In this document: in pieces, positions 53,491-64,000 of the stretch
How the letters are laid out: every line of letters begins with the position of its first letter
How positions within the stretch are numbered: position 1 is the stretch's first letter
Assembly: GCF_964275005.1 (NCBI RefSeq)
Contig: NC_092688.1
Location: 22,387,903 to 22,451,902 of the forward strand
DNA: 64,000 bases
From: Diadema setosum
Lineage: Eukaryota; Echinodermata; Echinoidea; Diadematoida; Diadematidae
Reading direction: 5' to 3'
Notes under the pieces: generated by a model
The model's database searches: none
Told to the model about the DNA's origin: nothing
The model's input: only the letters and a program-made list of their open reading frames with translations
Translations under genes and position numbers: made by a program

Positions 53491-53669
53491 GGGCCCCGTT
53501 GCAAGAAAGTTGCAATCAATTGCAAATAATTGCTAATTTTGAAACAACCATTCTGATTGGCTCAGGGTCTGCCCTATTAAGAAGACATGCATGCAACAAT
53601 GATTTTGATTGGCCATTGACAATCAGTTGCAAGTTGCGTTTAAACGCAAAGTTTCTAGCAACGGGGCCC
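53491..53669. mobile_element. MITE, GGGCCCCGTTGC family
   Basis: The ends are GGGCCCCGTTGCAAGAAA and GGGCCCCGTTGCTAGAAA. The interior has TTGATTGGC/ATTGGCTC words. It directly abuts the preceding element. It is related to 5763-5921. Confidence 0.75.
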
Positions 53670-54516
53670 TGGAAACAAGAACCTTTGTACCCATGATCTG
53701 TGCCGCCAAGAAGTAATGTGCTCTATTGCACAGGTATTAATAAGTTGCTTTGACAAAAGACAATCTGTGATGTTCTGTTTTTAAGGTTCTCTGAAATACA
53801 AATGTATGTTGATTTGTGTTGATTTATGATACCCTCAACATCACTTTTGCGGTGAAACGAATAATCTAGAAACATTCCATATATTTTTTTTAATGATTTT
53901 CTTCTATTTTTCTTCAGATTACTTAGATACGCCCACAAAAAATCCTTCCAAACCAATAATTCCTGTTATGATCTTATCTGTCAATCTCTGCTAATGTAGA
54001 AACACCCACTGATATGTATAAGAAAAGACAATGGAATGCACCTTCCCCTCTACTTGACATAACTTGCATGTTTCTGTGATGTTCATGCGATATGTTCACA
54101 CAACTAACAGAAGACATGGCAAGGGAACATGGAAGCATAACGCTGATTCACTGCCGGGATTTACACGCTTTTCAATGGGAGAATGGGGGATTGATTGAAA
54201 TGAGCTTGCATCGGTGCACAGTAAAAAATGTCACTTGCGTTTGTCGTCAAGAATTCCACGCGTACGGTATGACTACACGAGACAACAATCTAGGCACAAG
54301 CACGGGATATGAATCTGCAGTATTTCCTGCCTTGAGTGTAGTGAAATTAAGGTGAAACTGTTGGATATTTTTCAATATACAAGGTGTATAATTATTGTAT
54401 ATAATCAAAAAGTGGTCGATGAGTAGTATGGTTGGACCTACTTCTCATCGACCGCCTAATCTTTATTTGCTTGATAAGAATATTTAACAATGAAATTCAC
54501 GTAAAAACTTGACCTA
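53670..54516. other. Unannotated spacer
   Basis: No gene is recognised. A short inverted pair, GGTCGATGAGTAG and TCTCATCGACC, lies at about 54413-54451. Confidence 0.4.
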
Positions 54517-54733
54517 CTGTAAAAGTGGAAATTTTGGATGTTGGATTTTGAAATTTTCGACCATTTTGCACAACCAGAAACTAGCGCGATAATACATGTA
54601 AAAGCACGCGAATTTTGCTTGCCATATCTTCCAGTAGTTGACGTCTTGATTTCGCGGAATCAAAAACACGCAAAACTCTTCTAACCCCGCAGAGTGCGAA
54701 AAATTTGTTGTGCGAAAATATCCATTTTTACAG
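54517..54733. mobile_element. MITE, CTGTAAAAGTGG family, TA-type target
   Basis: The ends are CTGTAAAAGTGGAAATTTTG and CTGTAAAAATGGATATTTTC. The interior (TTCGCGGAATCAAAAACACG) matches the 32444-32652 copy. The right-hand TA is mutated to TG. Confidence 0.7.
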
Positions 54734-55229
54734 TGTGTGATTTTAAAAATCCAGCACTATCAAATGCTGTTGTTCCCTTTTCAATTCGAAGTTTCAGTGC
54801 AAAAATATCTCCGTCGAACTTGACTGGCCTCAATTCAGCTCCCCGCAGTGCCTCTCCTTTTTTAGATCGACCACTGTTTTTGCATTGACAATGCAGACAA
54901 ACATATTGTAATATGTTTGAAACCACCACCCCTACTACCATACCCTCTAATCAGAATTGGCATTGCCAATGCGTTTAAAAAAAAAGCATGTACAAATGCT
55001 TTTCCAATGTGCAGTCAAGTTGTTTTGCTGTAGATCTTGTTTATCGGGCTTTTCAGTAACCTTTCAACGTCTTCAAATCCCCAGTGAAGAATACAAAACC
55101 ACTGCGCGTAGTGTCATGCGTGAATGATACTGAGTAGGTGTCCAACACATCAATCACACCTGCATAATATTTTTTGATTTTTCTCATAAAGATATAAAAT
55201 GTATTTTTAGCAGGATAAGAAGTAGCACT
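54734..55229. other. Unannotated spacer
   Basis: No gene or bounded repeat is recognised. Confidence 0.4.
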
Positions 55230-55690
55230 TTGAGTTCTGCTTTGAGGGATTTTCAATTTAGATTATTGCATGGAGTAGTGGTACAAATGTATGTACACAG
55301 ATCATCATTTATTTAAGTTTAAGTTCATAAATGATAATTTATGTTCCTTTTGTTGGAAGAGACATATTATACATGTGAATTTGCTAGGAATGTTTGGGGA
55401 AAATGTACTCTTTTTGATTATTTTGATTTGCAACAGTTGATTTGGGAACAGATCTTTTTTGGTATAGAGCGACCAGATAAAGGAAAACCTCAGCTAGTTA
55501 ACCATGTTTTAATTTTGGTGAAGAATTTTTTTTTTTTTTAAGGAAGGAAAAATAAGACACCCCCAGCGGAATATTTCATCAAAAGGTCTGTAGAGCAGGA
55601 TAAGTTAGAAGAAAAGTTAGCAGTTATACCTAATACGTTGTCAATATTTGCATAAGTGGGAAAACTGGAAAAAGAATTGAGAATTTGTTT
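55230..55690 (+). mobile_element. L1-like LINE 3' tail (post-RT zinc region), decayed
   Basis: In shifting frames the plus strand reads LRDFQFRLLHGVV, then NDNLCSFCWK, then CEFARNVWG, then NHVLILVKNFFFLRK and AEYFIKRSVEQDKLEEKL. These are the zinc-binding and tail blocks after the reverse transcriptase of L1/Tx1-type LINEs. At least two frame changes and in-frame stops make it dead. The catalytic domain is missing. Confidence 0.65.
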
Positions 55691-55879
55691 CACTTTTATT
55701 TCATAGAGTAGGGTCTGCTGCACTTCCACCAGGAAATGCCTTTCCACGCACTCGTATTGAAATATGTAGGATGGGGGGGGGGGGGGGGTTGGGTGTACTG
55801 ACTTGCTTATTTTACTTTGAATGGACATTTACGCACAGCTCCTCACTGACAAACAACTGTTTACGTAGACGCGTCATTA

Positions 55880-56043
55880 GGGAGCTTTAGATTTTTATTA
55901 GATGTGCGGACGTTCAAAGGTAAAAAAAAACATGTTCTGAGCGTGCGCAGCAGCGCGGGCCAAGTTGACGCAGGCTTCTGCGCACGCTCAGAACATGTTT
56001 TTTTCCCCTATGAACATCCACGCGTCTTAAATCTAAAGCTCCC
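55880..56043. mobile_element. Short MITE, GGGAGCTTTAGATTTT family, TA target
   Basis: This 164-bp deletion form of 6757-7326 has the same GGGAGCTTTAGATTT ends and TA flanks. Its interior is an almost complete inverted repeat centred near 55965 (CATGTTCTGAGCGTGCGCAG and its mirror). Confidence 0.8.
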
Positions 56044-56051
56044 TATTGTCA

Positions 56052-56591
56052 AACCAGATGCACTTTACAGTATGCGTCCGGTCCCACAACCTGTCCGGAC
56101 ACCCAATGACTGGGTATGGTAGGGGTACCACCTATCGGCAGGGTACCTTCCCATCGGCACCCTTCGTATCATGGCTGTTTGCGTATAGAATGAAAAGGTT
56201 CACATTCAAAACTGCAGTATTTATGGCATATTTGAGGTAAGAATTAGGCGAATTTGTGTTATATTTTTAGAATAAACAAGCTACAGATCCTTAGGGTGAC
56301 GATGGGTGGTACCCCCAACCCTACATATAAATGTCAGGACACACAGGTTTCAGTTGCCTTTGAGGTTTTGTTGTGAGGGGGGTTTTGGAAGGGGGTGGGG
56401 GAAGGGGGTAGGGTAGTAAGAAGGAGAATGGATGGGGGTATAGGGGATAGGGTGGTGGTGGGGGGGGGGGGTTGTGTTGTTTGTTTTTTTGTTTTTAACA
56501 ATAAACTTCAATCAATATATGACCAAGTGTTGTGTGTCCGGACAGGTTGTGGGACCGGACGCGTATTGTAAGTGGGTGTAAGTGCGTCTGG
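56052..56591. mobile_element. MITE with GCGTCCGGTCCCACAACCTG ends
   Basis: A perfect 28-bp inverted block begins at 56072 (GCGTCCGGTCCCACAACCTG) and is mirrored at 56535-56562. Outside it the mirror continues imperfectly (CCAGATGCACTTTACA against CCAGACGCACTTACAC). The centre is G-rich with GGGTGGGGG runs. Confidence 0.7.
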
Positions 56592-57032
56592 AATGAAAAT
56601 GACGCAGTGAAAGTCTCACAAGATGTTACAAGTTATTTTACACTATTTATACACACATGATGTTCGATCGAATGTTCTTTTGCGTCGATCGTACGGCGAG
56701 AATGTAAACACTGTGCACGCTCCCTCCCCATATATTTCCCGTTGGCGTACAAAATCAACGAGTGCACAACTCTCTTTGATACATTCGTACATGGGGTCAC
56801 TTTGAAAGGGAAAATCCAACAATTTAGCAGGTTAATTTTCAAGCCGTTTTCAGAGTATGTTGTCTAGTATATGAGGAGTCTATATCAAGTCTTTGAGGTA
56901 AAGAAGGTTGCATATTCTATGTAAAATAGGTAAGTTTTCACGCGCAAACTTAAGTGTCCAGAAACCCAACCCCCCATCATACAATGGATATTGATAACTA
57001 GAGATTGTAATTTGTCATCACTGACAAATTAA
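56592..57032. other. Unannotated spacer
   Basis: No gene or bounded repeat is seen. Confidence 0.4.
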
Positions 57033-58845
57033 GGTGATCCGATTTCTTTTTTAATCAATGATTCGAGTCGTGATAGTGCAAAGTCTCAGCTACAACATAC
57101 TAAAATCTGAGAGAAATTCACCGAAGCATATTAAGTAAGATAGTGCTCGATAAAGAGAGTCATGTCAATTTTCACATCTAAAAAATTCCCTCCCATAGAG
57201 ATAACACGTCATAGCAAAAATAGAAAATATGACCTTTGACCCCACTTTGCACAGACAAGATGGCATCTGAGCAAAAAGTGGTTATTTTATGAAATGATCC
57301 CTGTAACATGGTCTTTACGTGTGCAAAATATGGGAAAGATAGAACATGTATTCACCAAGATACAGGATGAAACATTTATGACCTTTGACCCTAATTTACA
57401 TACCCAAGATGGCGTCTGATCAAGTCGTTGTTATTTTATGAAATAATGTTCGTGACATGAACTAAACATGTGCAAAATATGGTGGTGATAGGGTATGTTT
57501 TTCTTGAGTTATTGCACATAACGTTGCAAAAAGAAAGAAATATTTCAATACATCGAAGATAAACTTTAAATTCAAGTAACTTTTTTGACGTGATCCCGAC
57601 ATCGTATGAAAAAACGAAGGGCACACTTACGATAGCCCAAAGTCTCAGCTACAACATATTAAAATCTGGGAAAAATTCACCGAAGCATAAGTGAGCTAGT
57701 GCTCGAAAAAGATAGTCATGTCAATTTTCACTTCCAGAAAAACTGCTCTCCCATAGAGATAACACGTAAACTGGTCAAATTTTACAAGGATACTTTCAAT
57801 CCATTCTTACGAGGTGATGACGTCATCCAATCAAAATCTTGTAATTATAAATAGGAAAGAACATTAAATAAGCTACAACATACTGAAAGTTAGGTGAAAC
57901 TCGGCAAAGGATAAGTGAGATACGCTCGAGTGAACTTGAATTTTGATGACGTCATTTTGAAAATTTAATTTTTTTACTTTTTTAAGAAATTTGATATCTT
58001 TTAATCATTTTTTCAGTATCGCCAACCCATGAAATGATATGTACAACTCATCAGCTTTCAAAATATGTAAAAAAAATGGGGGGTCACCGTCCATCCTGAC
58101 GAGTAAAATCGGATTTAAATATGGCGGTTTTTGGCATTGTTGCACTGTATATCGCCATTGACGCGCGCGCGGAATTTCAACTTTGACGGGCCCGTAAGAC
58201 GTCATATTGAGTCGGATTGACTTGAAACTTGGTAGAAACATTCTTTGACATTTCAGACATCCGATACGTGTGAAAAGACGGGAAATTTCTATTGCATATG
58301 AGCTGTGCGTGCGTATATGCGCGGGCGCGTACGCGTCCGTCGATTTTTTCTGAAATACTCCAAATGACCTGAAACGTGTGCAAAACAATTTTGAGCTCGA
58401 TTGGAGCATGTTAAAATTTCAACGCGCGCGTACGCGCTCGTTTACTATGAACGTGACTAAATTTTATGAAATATATCAATAGAGCTTGACTTGAACTATA
58501 TGATGTAAATTTCATTGAGAAAATCCATTCCATTAATGAGATACGAATGTGAACGTGTTTTCAGATAATGACGTCATAGTGACGTCATGGTTGACTGATC
58601 ACAGTGATACATTAGATCTGTCGTCCTTATGACGTGATACATATATGGTATCAGTTTAGAAGTGATAGGTGAATGACTTTTAGAGTTAACCGCTGCACAA
58701 CATTTGAGGAGAAAGAAATAAAGAAGAAGAAGAAGAAGAAAGAATCCGTACAGATACAATAGGTGATCCGAGAGGATACTCGGATCACCTAACAAAGAAT
58801 CCGTACAGATACAGAAGGTGATCCGAGAGGATACTCGGATCACCT
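57033..58845. mobile_element. Long hairpin-ended repeat (AGGTGATCCGA family), full-length copy
   Basis: It starts AGGTGATCCGA at 57033 and ends in two hairpins with arms AGGTGATCCGAG/CTCGGATCACCT at 58761-58790 and 58816-58845. The terminal 55-bp unit is duplicated. Internal phrases include GTCTCAGCTACAACATA (twice), CCTCCCATAGAGATAACACG, CCCAAGATGGCGTCTGATCA, GATGACGTCAT and CGCGCGTACGCG. No protein-like frame is present. Confidence 0.7.
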
Positions 58846-60336
58846 AAAAAGATAACTGCTTCACTAACTCGCGGCATCTCAGCCCTTGTTTCCACTTGTG
58901 CAACATCATTGTGTGGGCATATAACAATACATGGAACTTGATGGGGGAGGGTGTTGGAGAGGGTAGCTCCTTCCTTTTTTTATCACAAAAATGCAAGAAA
59001 ATCTTCTCATCTTGGGAATTATAATCATGTGGGGAGGGGAGCAAACGATATGCTTACCCTTGCAATAGTTTTATGGGGAGCTGTCTTTTTTTTTTTCTGT
59101 CAAAAAAGCAAGAAAATTTTTCATGTCGAGAATTACTCATTATTGAGAGGGGGCCAAAATTATAGTGTGCTTGCCCCTGCAGAATCTTTATGAGGCTAAG
59201 GCTCGCACTTAGGCTCGCATTCTCAATTTGGATTGGTCACAAGTAAAGTGCTATACATAGACCCTACATCCTTGTAGTAGCATACGTACACGAACACGCA
59301 AAAAGTGCTCCGTACCGTACGGATACAGTACAGTCGATAAATAGTAAAAACTGTAAATAGATATGTATAAAATAAGTACTGCCAGAGCCCGGGGTACGAT
59401 TTTATTTTTCCAATATATTTTGTTTCTGTCCCTGGTGCAACATAAAAAAAAATAACAAAATGAAAATGAAAACAGAGTACAAAATTCGCGTTTGTAGAGC
59501 ATCTAAAAGCGAATTTCTAGAGAATTAAACATTGTGAAAAAATCACGGTGAAGGACTATGATTATAACATACGGGGGTACATTATGTGACGGTGTAAGAT
59601 CCTCGGCGAGGGATCGAAGCGACCGAGCGGGGGAGGGTGTCGGAGGGGATGCACCCTCCCTGGGTAGTGACTTTAAAAAAAAAAAAAAAAAAGTCTCGTT
59701 TACGGAGCATTTGAAATCAAATTTCTAGGAAATTAAACATATAGTAAAAAAAAAAATCACTGCGAAGGACTATGATTATGAGCCAAAAAACATGGCGGCC
59801 AAAGCACTATACTGAATGGGATAGCCGTTCCTTTGACGTGCCGTGGTGGCTTCATTTTTGGGGTAAGACAGCTGGGATTTGGACAGGACATCACTTAACC
59901 GATTATTTGACCACTAAAGCAAAAAAGTCATTTTCACCAAAATTTGAGATACAAGGTCTTGTCACCCCAGCGACGATAAGGTTTACTAAAGGTACGTTTC
60001 AGGGGGCACACTCGACGACGCGAGGCTACCATCTATATACTAAATCTACTTATGATTAGTAAATATTAGTGTATAGATATAATAATGTATATTGTTAGTG
60101 AATCATTTGCCCCGTTATGGGCGAAAAAAAAAATCGCATTTTCAGTTATGAAATTGATAACTTTCAGAGGAGAAAAGCGCCTTTGTTGTTCATTTTGGTC
60201 TTTAAAAAATTGATCAATTATTTGATACAGGGGGCACTTGGGGGAAGTCGTTTTGCCCCCCCCCCCCCTTCAAAAAAAAATATATGGGGGGGGGGGGCAA
60301 GTGCCCCTCTGCCCTCCCCCCCCCCCCCCGCGCTTC

Positions 60337-60382
<46 letters not shown>

Positions 60383-60896
60383 AACACAAAACGGAGGGAG
60401 ATTTAAGGGATTTTTTTTAACGAACATGTTCAAATAAGAAACAAAATAAAACACAACAATATGATTTTTTTTTTAACCGTACAGGTTCTGGGAACAAGAT
60501 AGAATACGCTTATGTAGAGGGCACCCTGCAACACGTTTACTGCCCTTATAGATTGACTAACAAGAAATGATTGATTATATATCTTATAATTACAATAAAT
60601 GCCTCATATACATTTATATCTTATAATTATTGATGATATATCAGTGTATTCCTAAAATCCCCCATACATTATGCCCATACACACATTACTAAAATGTAGA
60701 TAACATATAAATTGATCATCCCGTTAAGTCCCGAAATCACTTCCTCTCTTAATCTTCTTAACCAACTTCAATGAACAACACCATCAAACTTACTGTTCGG
60801 TTTTGTTTTTACTCTACAATACTTTATTGATTCGTATTCATTTGTTTTGATTATCAATAGATTGTAATAATCATATATGTATACATAATATATAAC
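58846..60896. other. Repeat-rich spacer without a gene
   Basis: Two related blocks of about 85 bp at 59495-59580 and 59695-59780 share AATTTCTAGANAATTAAACAT and GAAGGACTATGATTAT. Between them is GAGCGGGGGAGGGTGTCGGA, shared with 53175. Bases 60255-60380 hold C, G and A runs and a (CA)n tract. A 95-codon frame at 59772-60059 has no recognisable family. Confidence 0.5.
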
Positions 60897-63001
60897 ACCA
60901 AAGATGGCATCTGAACAAAAAGTAGTTATTTTGTGAAATGATTCTTGTAAAATGGTCTTTGCGTGTGCAAAGTATGGGAAAGATAGGACAAGACTCCAAT
61001 TCACCAAGATACACGATAAAACATTTATGACCTTTGACCCTAATTTACATACCCAAGATGGTGTCCGATCAAGTAGTTGTTATTTTATGAAATAATGTAC
61101 GTGACATGAACTAAACATGTGCAAAATATGGGGGTGATAGAGGCAGTTTTTGTTGAGTTATTGCAAAGAAAGTTGCAGAAAGAAAATATCTCAATACATC
61201 GAAGATACGCTTTATTTTCAACCAAGTTTTTTAACATGATCCAGACATCGTATAAAAGAACAAAAGGCACATTAATGATAGCGCAAAGTCTCAGCTACAA
61301 CATATTAAAATCTGGGAGAAATTCACCGAAGGGTAAGTGAGCTAAATATAGTGCTCGATAAAGACAATCATGTCAACTTTCACATGTAGAAAAATTCCCT
61401 CCCATAGAGATAACACGTCATAACGAAGATACAGAAAAAAGTACATATGACCTTTGACCCCACTTTGCACAGACAAGATGGCATCTGAGCAAAAAGTGGT
61501 TATTTTGTGAAATGATCCTTGTAATATGGTCTTTACGTGTGCAAAATATGGGAAAGATAGAACATGTATTTACTAAGATACAGGATGAAATATTTATGAC
61601 CTTTGACCCTAATTTACATACCCAAGATGGTGTCCGATCAAGTAGTTGTTATTTTATGAAATAATGTACGTAACATGAACTAAACATGTGTAAATTATGG
61701 GGGTGATAGGGGCTGTCTTTCTTGAGTAATTGCAAAGAAAGTTGCAAAAAGGAAGAAATATCTCAATACATCGAAGATAAGCTTTAATTTCAACCAAATT
61801 TTTTGACGTGATGCCGACGTCGTATGAAAAAATAAAGGGCACATAACCAATAGCCCAAAGTCTCAGCTACAACATATTAAAATTTGGGAGAAATTCACCG
61901 AAGCATAAGTGAGATAGTGCTCGAGAAAGATAGTCATGTCAATTTTCATTTCCAGAAAAACTGCACTCCCATAGAGATAACACGTAAACTGGTCAAATTT
62001 GACAAGATTACTTTGAATCCATTTCTACCAGGTGATGCCGTCATCTAATTAAAATGCTGTTATGATATTAATGAAAGAGCATTTAATAAGCTACAACATA
62101 CTGAAATTTGTGTGAAAATTGGCAAAGGATAAGTGAGATACGCTCGAGTGAACTTGAAATTTGAAGACGTCATTTTGAAAATTTACTTTTTTTACTTTAT
62201 TAAGAAATTTGATATCTTTTAATCATTTTGCCAGCATTGCCAACCCTCGAAATGACATGTACAACTCATCAGCTTTTAGAATATGTAAAGAAAATGGGGG
62301 GTCACCGTCCATCCTGACGAGTAAAATCGGATTTAAAATTGGCGGTTTTTTGGCATAGCTGCACTGTATATTGCCATTGACGCGCGCGCGGAATTTCAAC
62401 TTTGACGGGCTCGTATGACGTCATATTGAGTCGGATTGACTTGAAACTTGGTAGAAATATTCCTTGACATTTCAGGCATCCGATCCGTGTAAAAAAACGG
62501 GAAATTTCTATTGCATATGAGCTGTGCATGCGTATATGCGCGCGCGCGTACGCGTCCGTCCGATTTTTTCAATTTTTCAAAAAATGCTCCAAATGGTCTG
62601 AAACGTGTGCAAAAAAAATTCCAGCTCGATTTGAGCATACAAATATTTCAACGCGCGCGTACGCGCACGTTTTAAGGGTATAGATGAATTTTGAAAACAT
62701 GATTAGAATCAACTTAATTTGAACTATATGTGACGTAAATTTCATTGAAAAATTCCATTCCATTAATGAGATATGAATGAAAATGTGTTTTTATATAATG
62801 ACGTCATAGTGACGTCACGGTCGACTGATCACTTTGATTTTAGTTCGATTGTCGTCTTTCGGACACGATACATATGAGGTATGAGTTTGACATTCATAGG
62901 CAATGCACTTTCTGAGCTAACCTCTGCACAACTTTTGAGGAGAAATAAAGAAAGAATCAGTACAGATACAGAAGGTGATCCGAAGGATACTCGGATCACC
63001 T
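60897..63001. mobile_element. Long hairpin-ended repeat (AGGTGATCCGA family), 5'-truncated copy
   Basis: It lacks the starting AGGTGATCCGA and opens inside the body at AAAGATGGCATCTGAACAAA. The segment from that phrase through CAAAGTCTCAGCTACAACAT occurs twice (about 60897-61330 and 61460-61890), so the body has a tandem duplication of about 570 bp. It ends in the hairpin at 62973-63001. Apart from these changes it is close to 57033-58845. Confidence 0.7.
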
Positions 63002-64000
63002 AATGATATTTTAAGTTGGATTGAATAAATGTTGAAAAGAAATTATTTTTTGGGTTTGTGATTTAGTTTATAAAATTTGTAATGTAATGAAGGAATAAAA
63101 TCAAAAAGAGAATTAAGAATTAGTAGTGTAAAAATAGAAAAGAAGAGATGTGTAACGTTATATGGATTGTGTATACCGGTATGGAATGTGAAAAAAAAAA
63201 AATGTATCAGAGTGTATCATTACTATCAAAATGATGTGAAGTTTTTCTTTTGGTCTAAATTTTGTATCCATTGACGAAAATGATTATGAAATTGGTCCAG
63301 AGAATTTTGTATAGGGTCTAAATTTGTTTGTATATTATGTTTCCCATTGATGAAGAATAAAATATTCTTAAAAAATAAAAATAATAGGGGGTAGGGTCTA
63401 ACTTTCGATCTACTACTAACATATTGAAACCGATACATCCCATAACCCGTGTAGGGTAGCCCTACTACATATCGACCACCGTCCTTTAAAGAAACCGACC
63501 GCGTATACAGTAGGCCTATTGCTCGAAAGGAAGTGGACAGTTTATCCCGCGGGGGACCACGGTCCCCCGCGAGACACCACGGTCGGGCGCACACAGGACT
63601 TCCTGTAATTTGCGCACTGAACACTTATAACGCACTTCTCTGCGCGCAAAGCACATAAAAATGGATTGGCTTTGAATGTCATGAATGTAGATGAGGATGG
63701 CAGAAGCGGATCTAACGTCAATTACGGTATGGTCGCCACTGCTGTAAGGTCGCCAGACATTCACATCGCATGTAACGCGCGCCGCGATCGGAGATCAGGT
63801 TGGGCGACGGATTTTCATCACTCTCAAAATACATTCGTAATTCACCTTTTTCCTCCGTCAAAACACAAATAATTTTAATCAAAATATATTTTACCATATG
63901 TAACAGGTGATAAAACCATTTTTAATGCAAGGATGTTTTTGATTTAGAATGGATTTCAGGTGGCAGATTAAGGGAGATTTTCAAACGCGGTGACCGACAA
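63002..64000. other. Unannotated spacer to the window end
   Basis: No gene is recognised. A local palindrome-rich GC block (GCGGGGGACCACGGTCCCCCGC) lies near 63550. The remainder is AT-rich. Confidence 0.4.

Noticed and set aside
59772-60059. 95-codon plus-strand frame with Trp-rich start
   Set aside because: No family is recognised, no splice context is convincing, and it starts within a repeated 85-bp block.
60218-60454. Pro- and His/Thr-repeat frames
   Set aside because: They are translations of C, G and CA runs.

Overview
The window looks like nuclear DNA of a marine deuterostome invertebrate, most likely an echinoderm. The reasons are two spliced animal genes, very dense small inverted-repeat transposons, long GACGGACGGAC- and TGACCTTTGACC-rich repeats, GGCCTA and TGTACATGTACA motifs throughout, and an LTR element whose gag resembles vertebrate PNMA proteins. 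The clade is an inference. There are no bacterial features, rRNA genes or CRISPR arrays.

Bases 1-9,880 hold repeats only: tandem TGACC-type repeats, a GGAATAACG array, nested and interlocking inverted-repeat elements, two LINE remnants and two perfect palindromes. Bases 9,881-21,174 are one young Ty3/Gypsy-type LTR element in reverse orientation, with 1,572-bp LTRs that are almost identical and a 5-bp target duplication (CTTAT). Its gag region carries an RRM-like domain followed by a PNMA-like capsid and a zinc knuckle. It also has an unrecognised leader reading frame and a membrane-like tail after the integrase. Bases 21,180-26,460 are nested repeats, including a 2.5-kb element that carries eight copies of a 15-bp motif, GTTACGTATGGGACA.

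The first host gene is at 28,114-31,251 (+). It is a 1,045-residue basic, low-complexity protein encoded in one large exon. Its C-terminus looks like the Tantalus domain of the PRR14 family (heterochromatin-lamina tethers) and includes an LETIFE PP2A-B56-type motif. Five RR(R/K)S(V/A)R(L/I)-type motifs and a KEN box lie upstream of that.

The second host gene runs from 51,743 down to 38,350 (-). It is a member of the bile acid-CoA:amino acid N-acyltransferase / acyl-CoA thioesterase (BAAT/ACOT) family. I could place eight coding exons with matching phases, giving about 517 residues. The catalytic triad is Cys, Asp, His, so the nucleophile is the BAAT-type cysteine rather than the thioesterase serine. 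Its introns are packed with transposons, including a three-level nest at 42,640-45,346 and an acidic orphan exon on the opposite strand at 39,296-39,566.

Bases 52,140-64,000 return to repeats: several MITE families, an L1-like LINE tail, and two copies of a long family with terminal hairpins (AGGTGATCCGAG). The two host genes show no functional link. All family names are from memory of protein and transposon families, without database searches.
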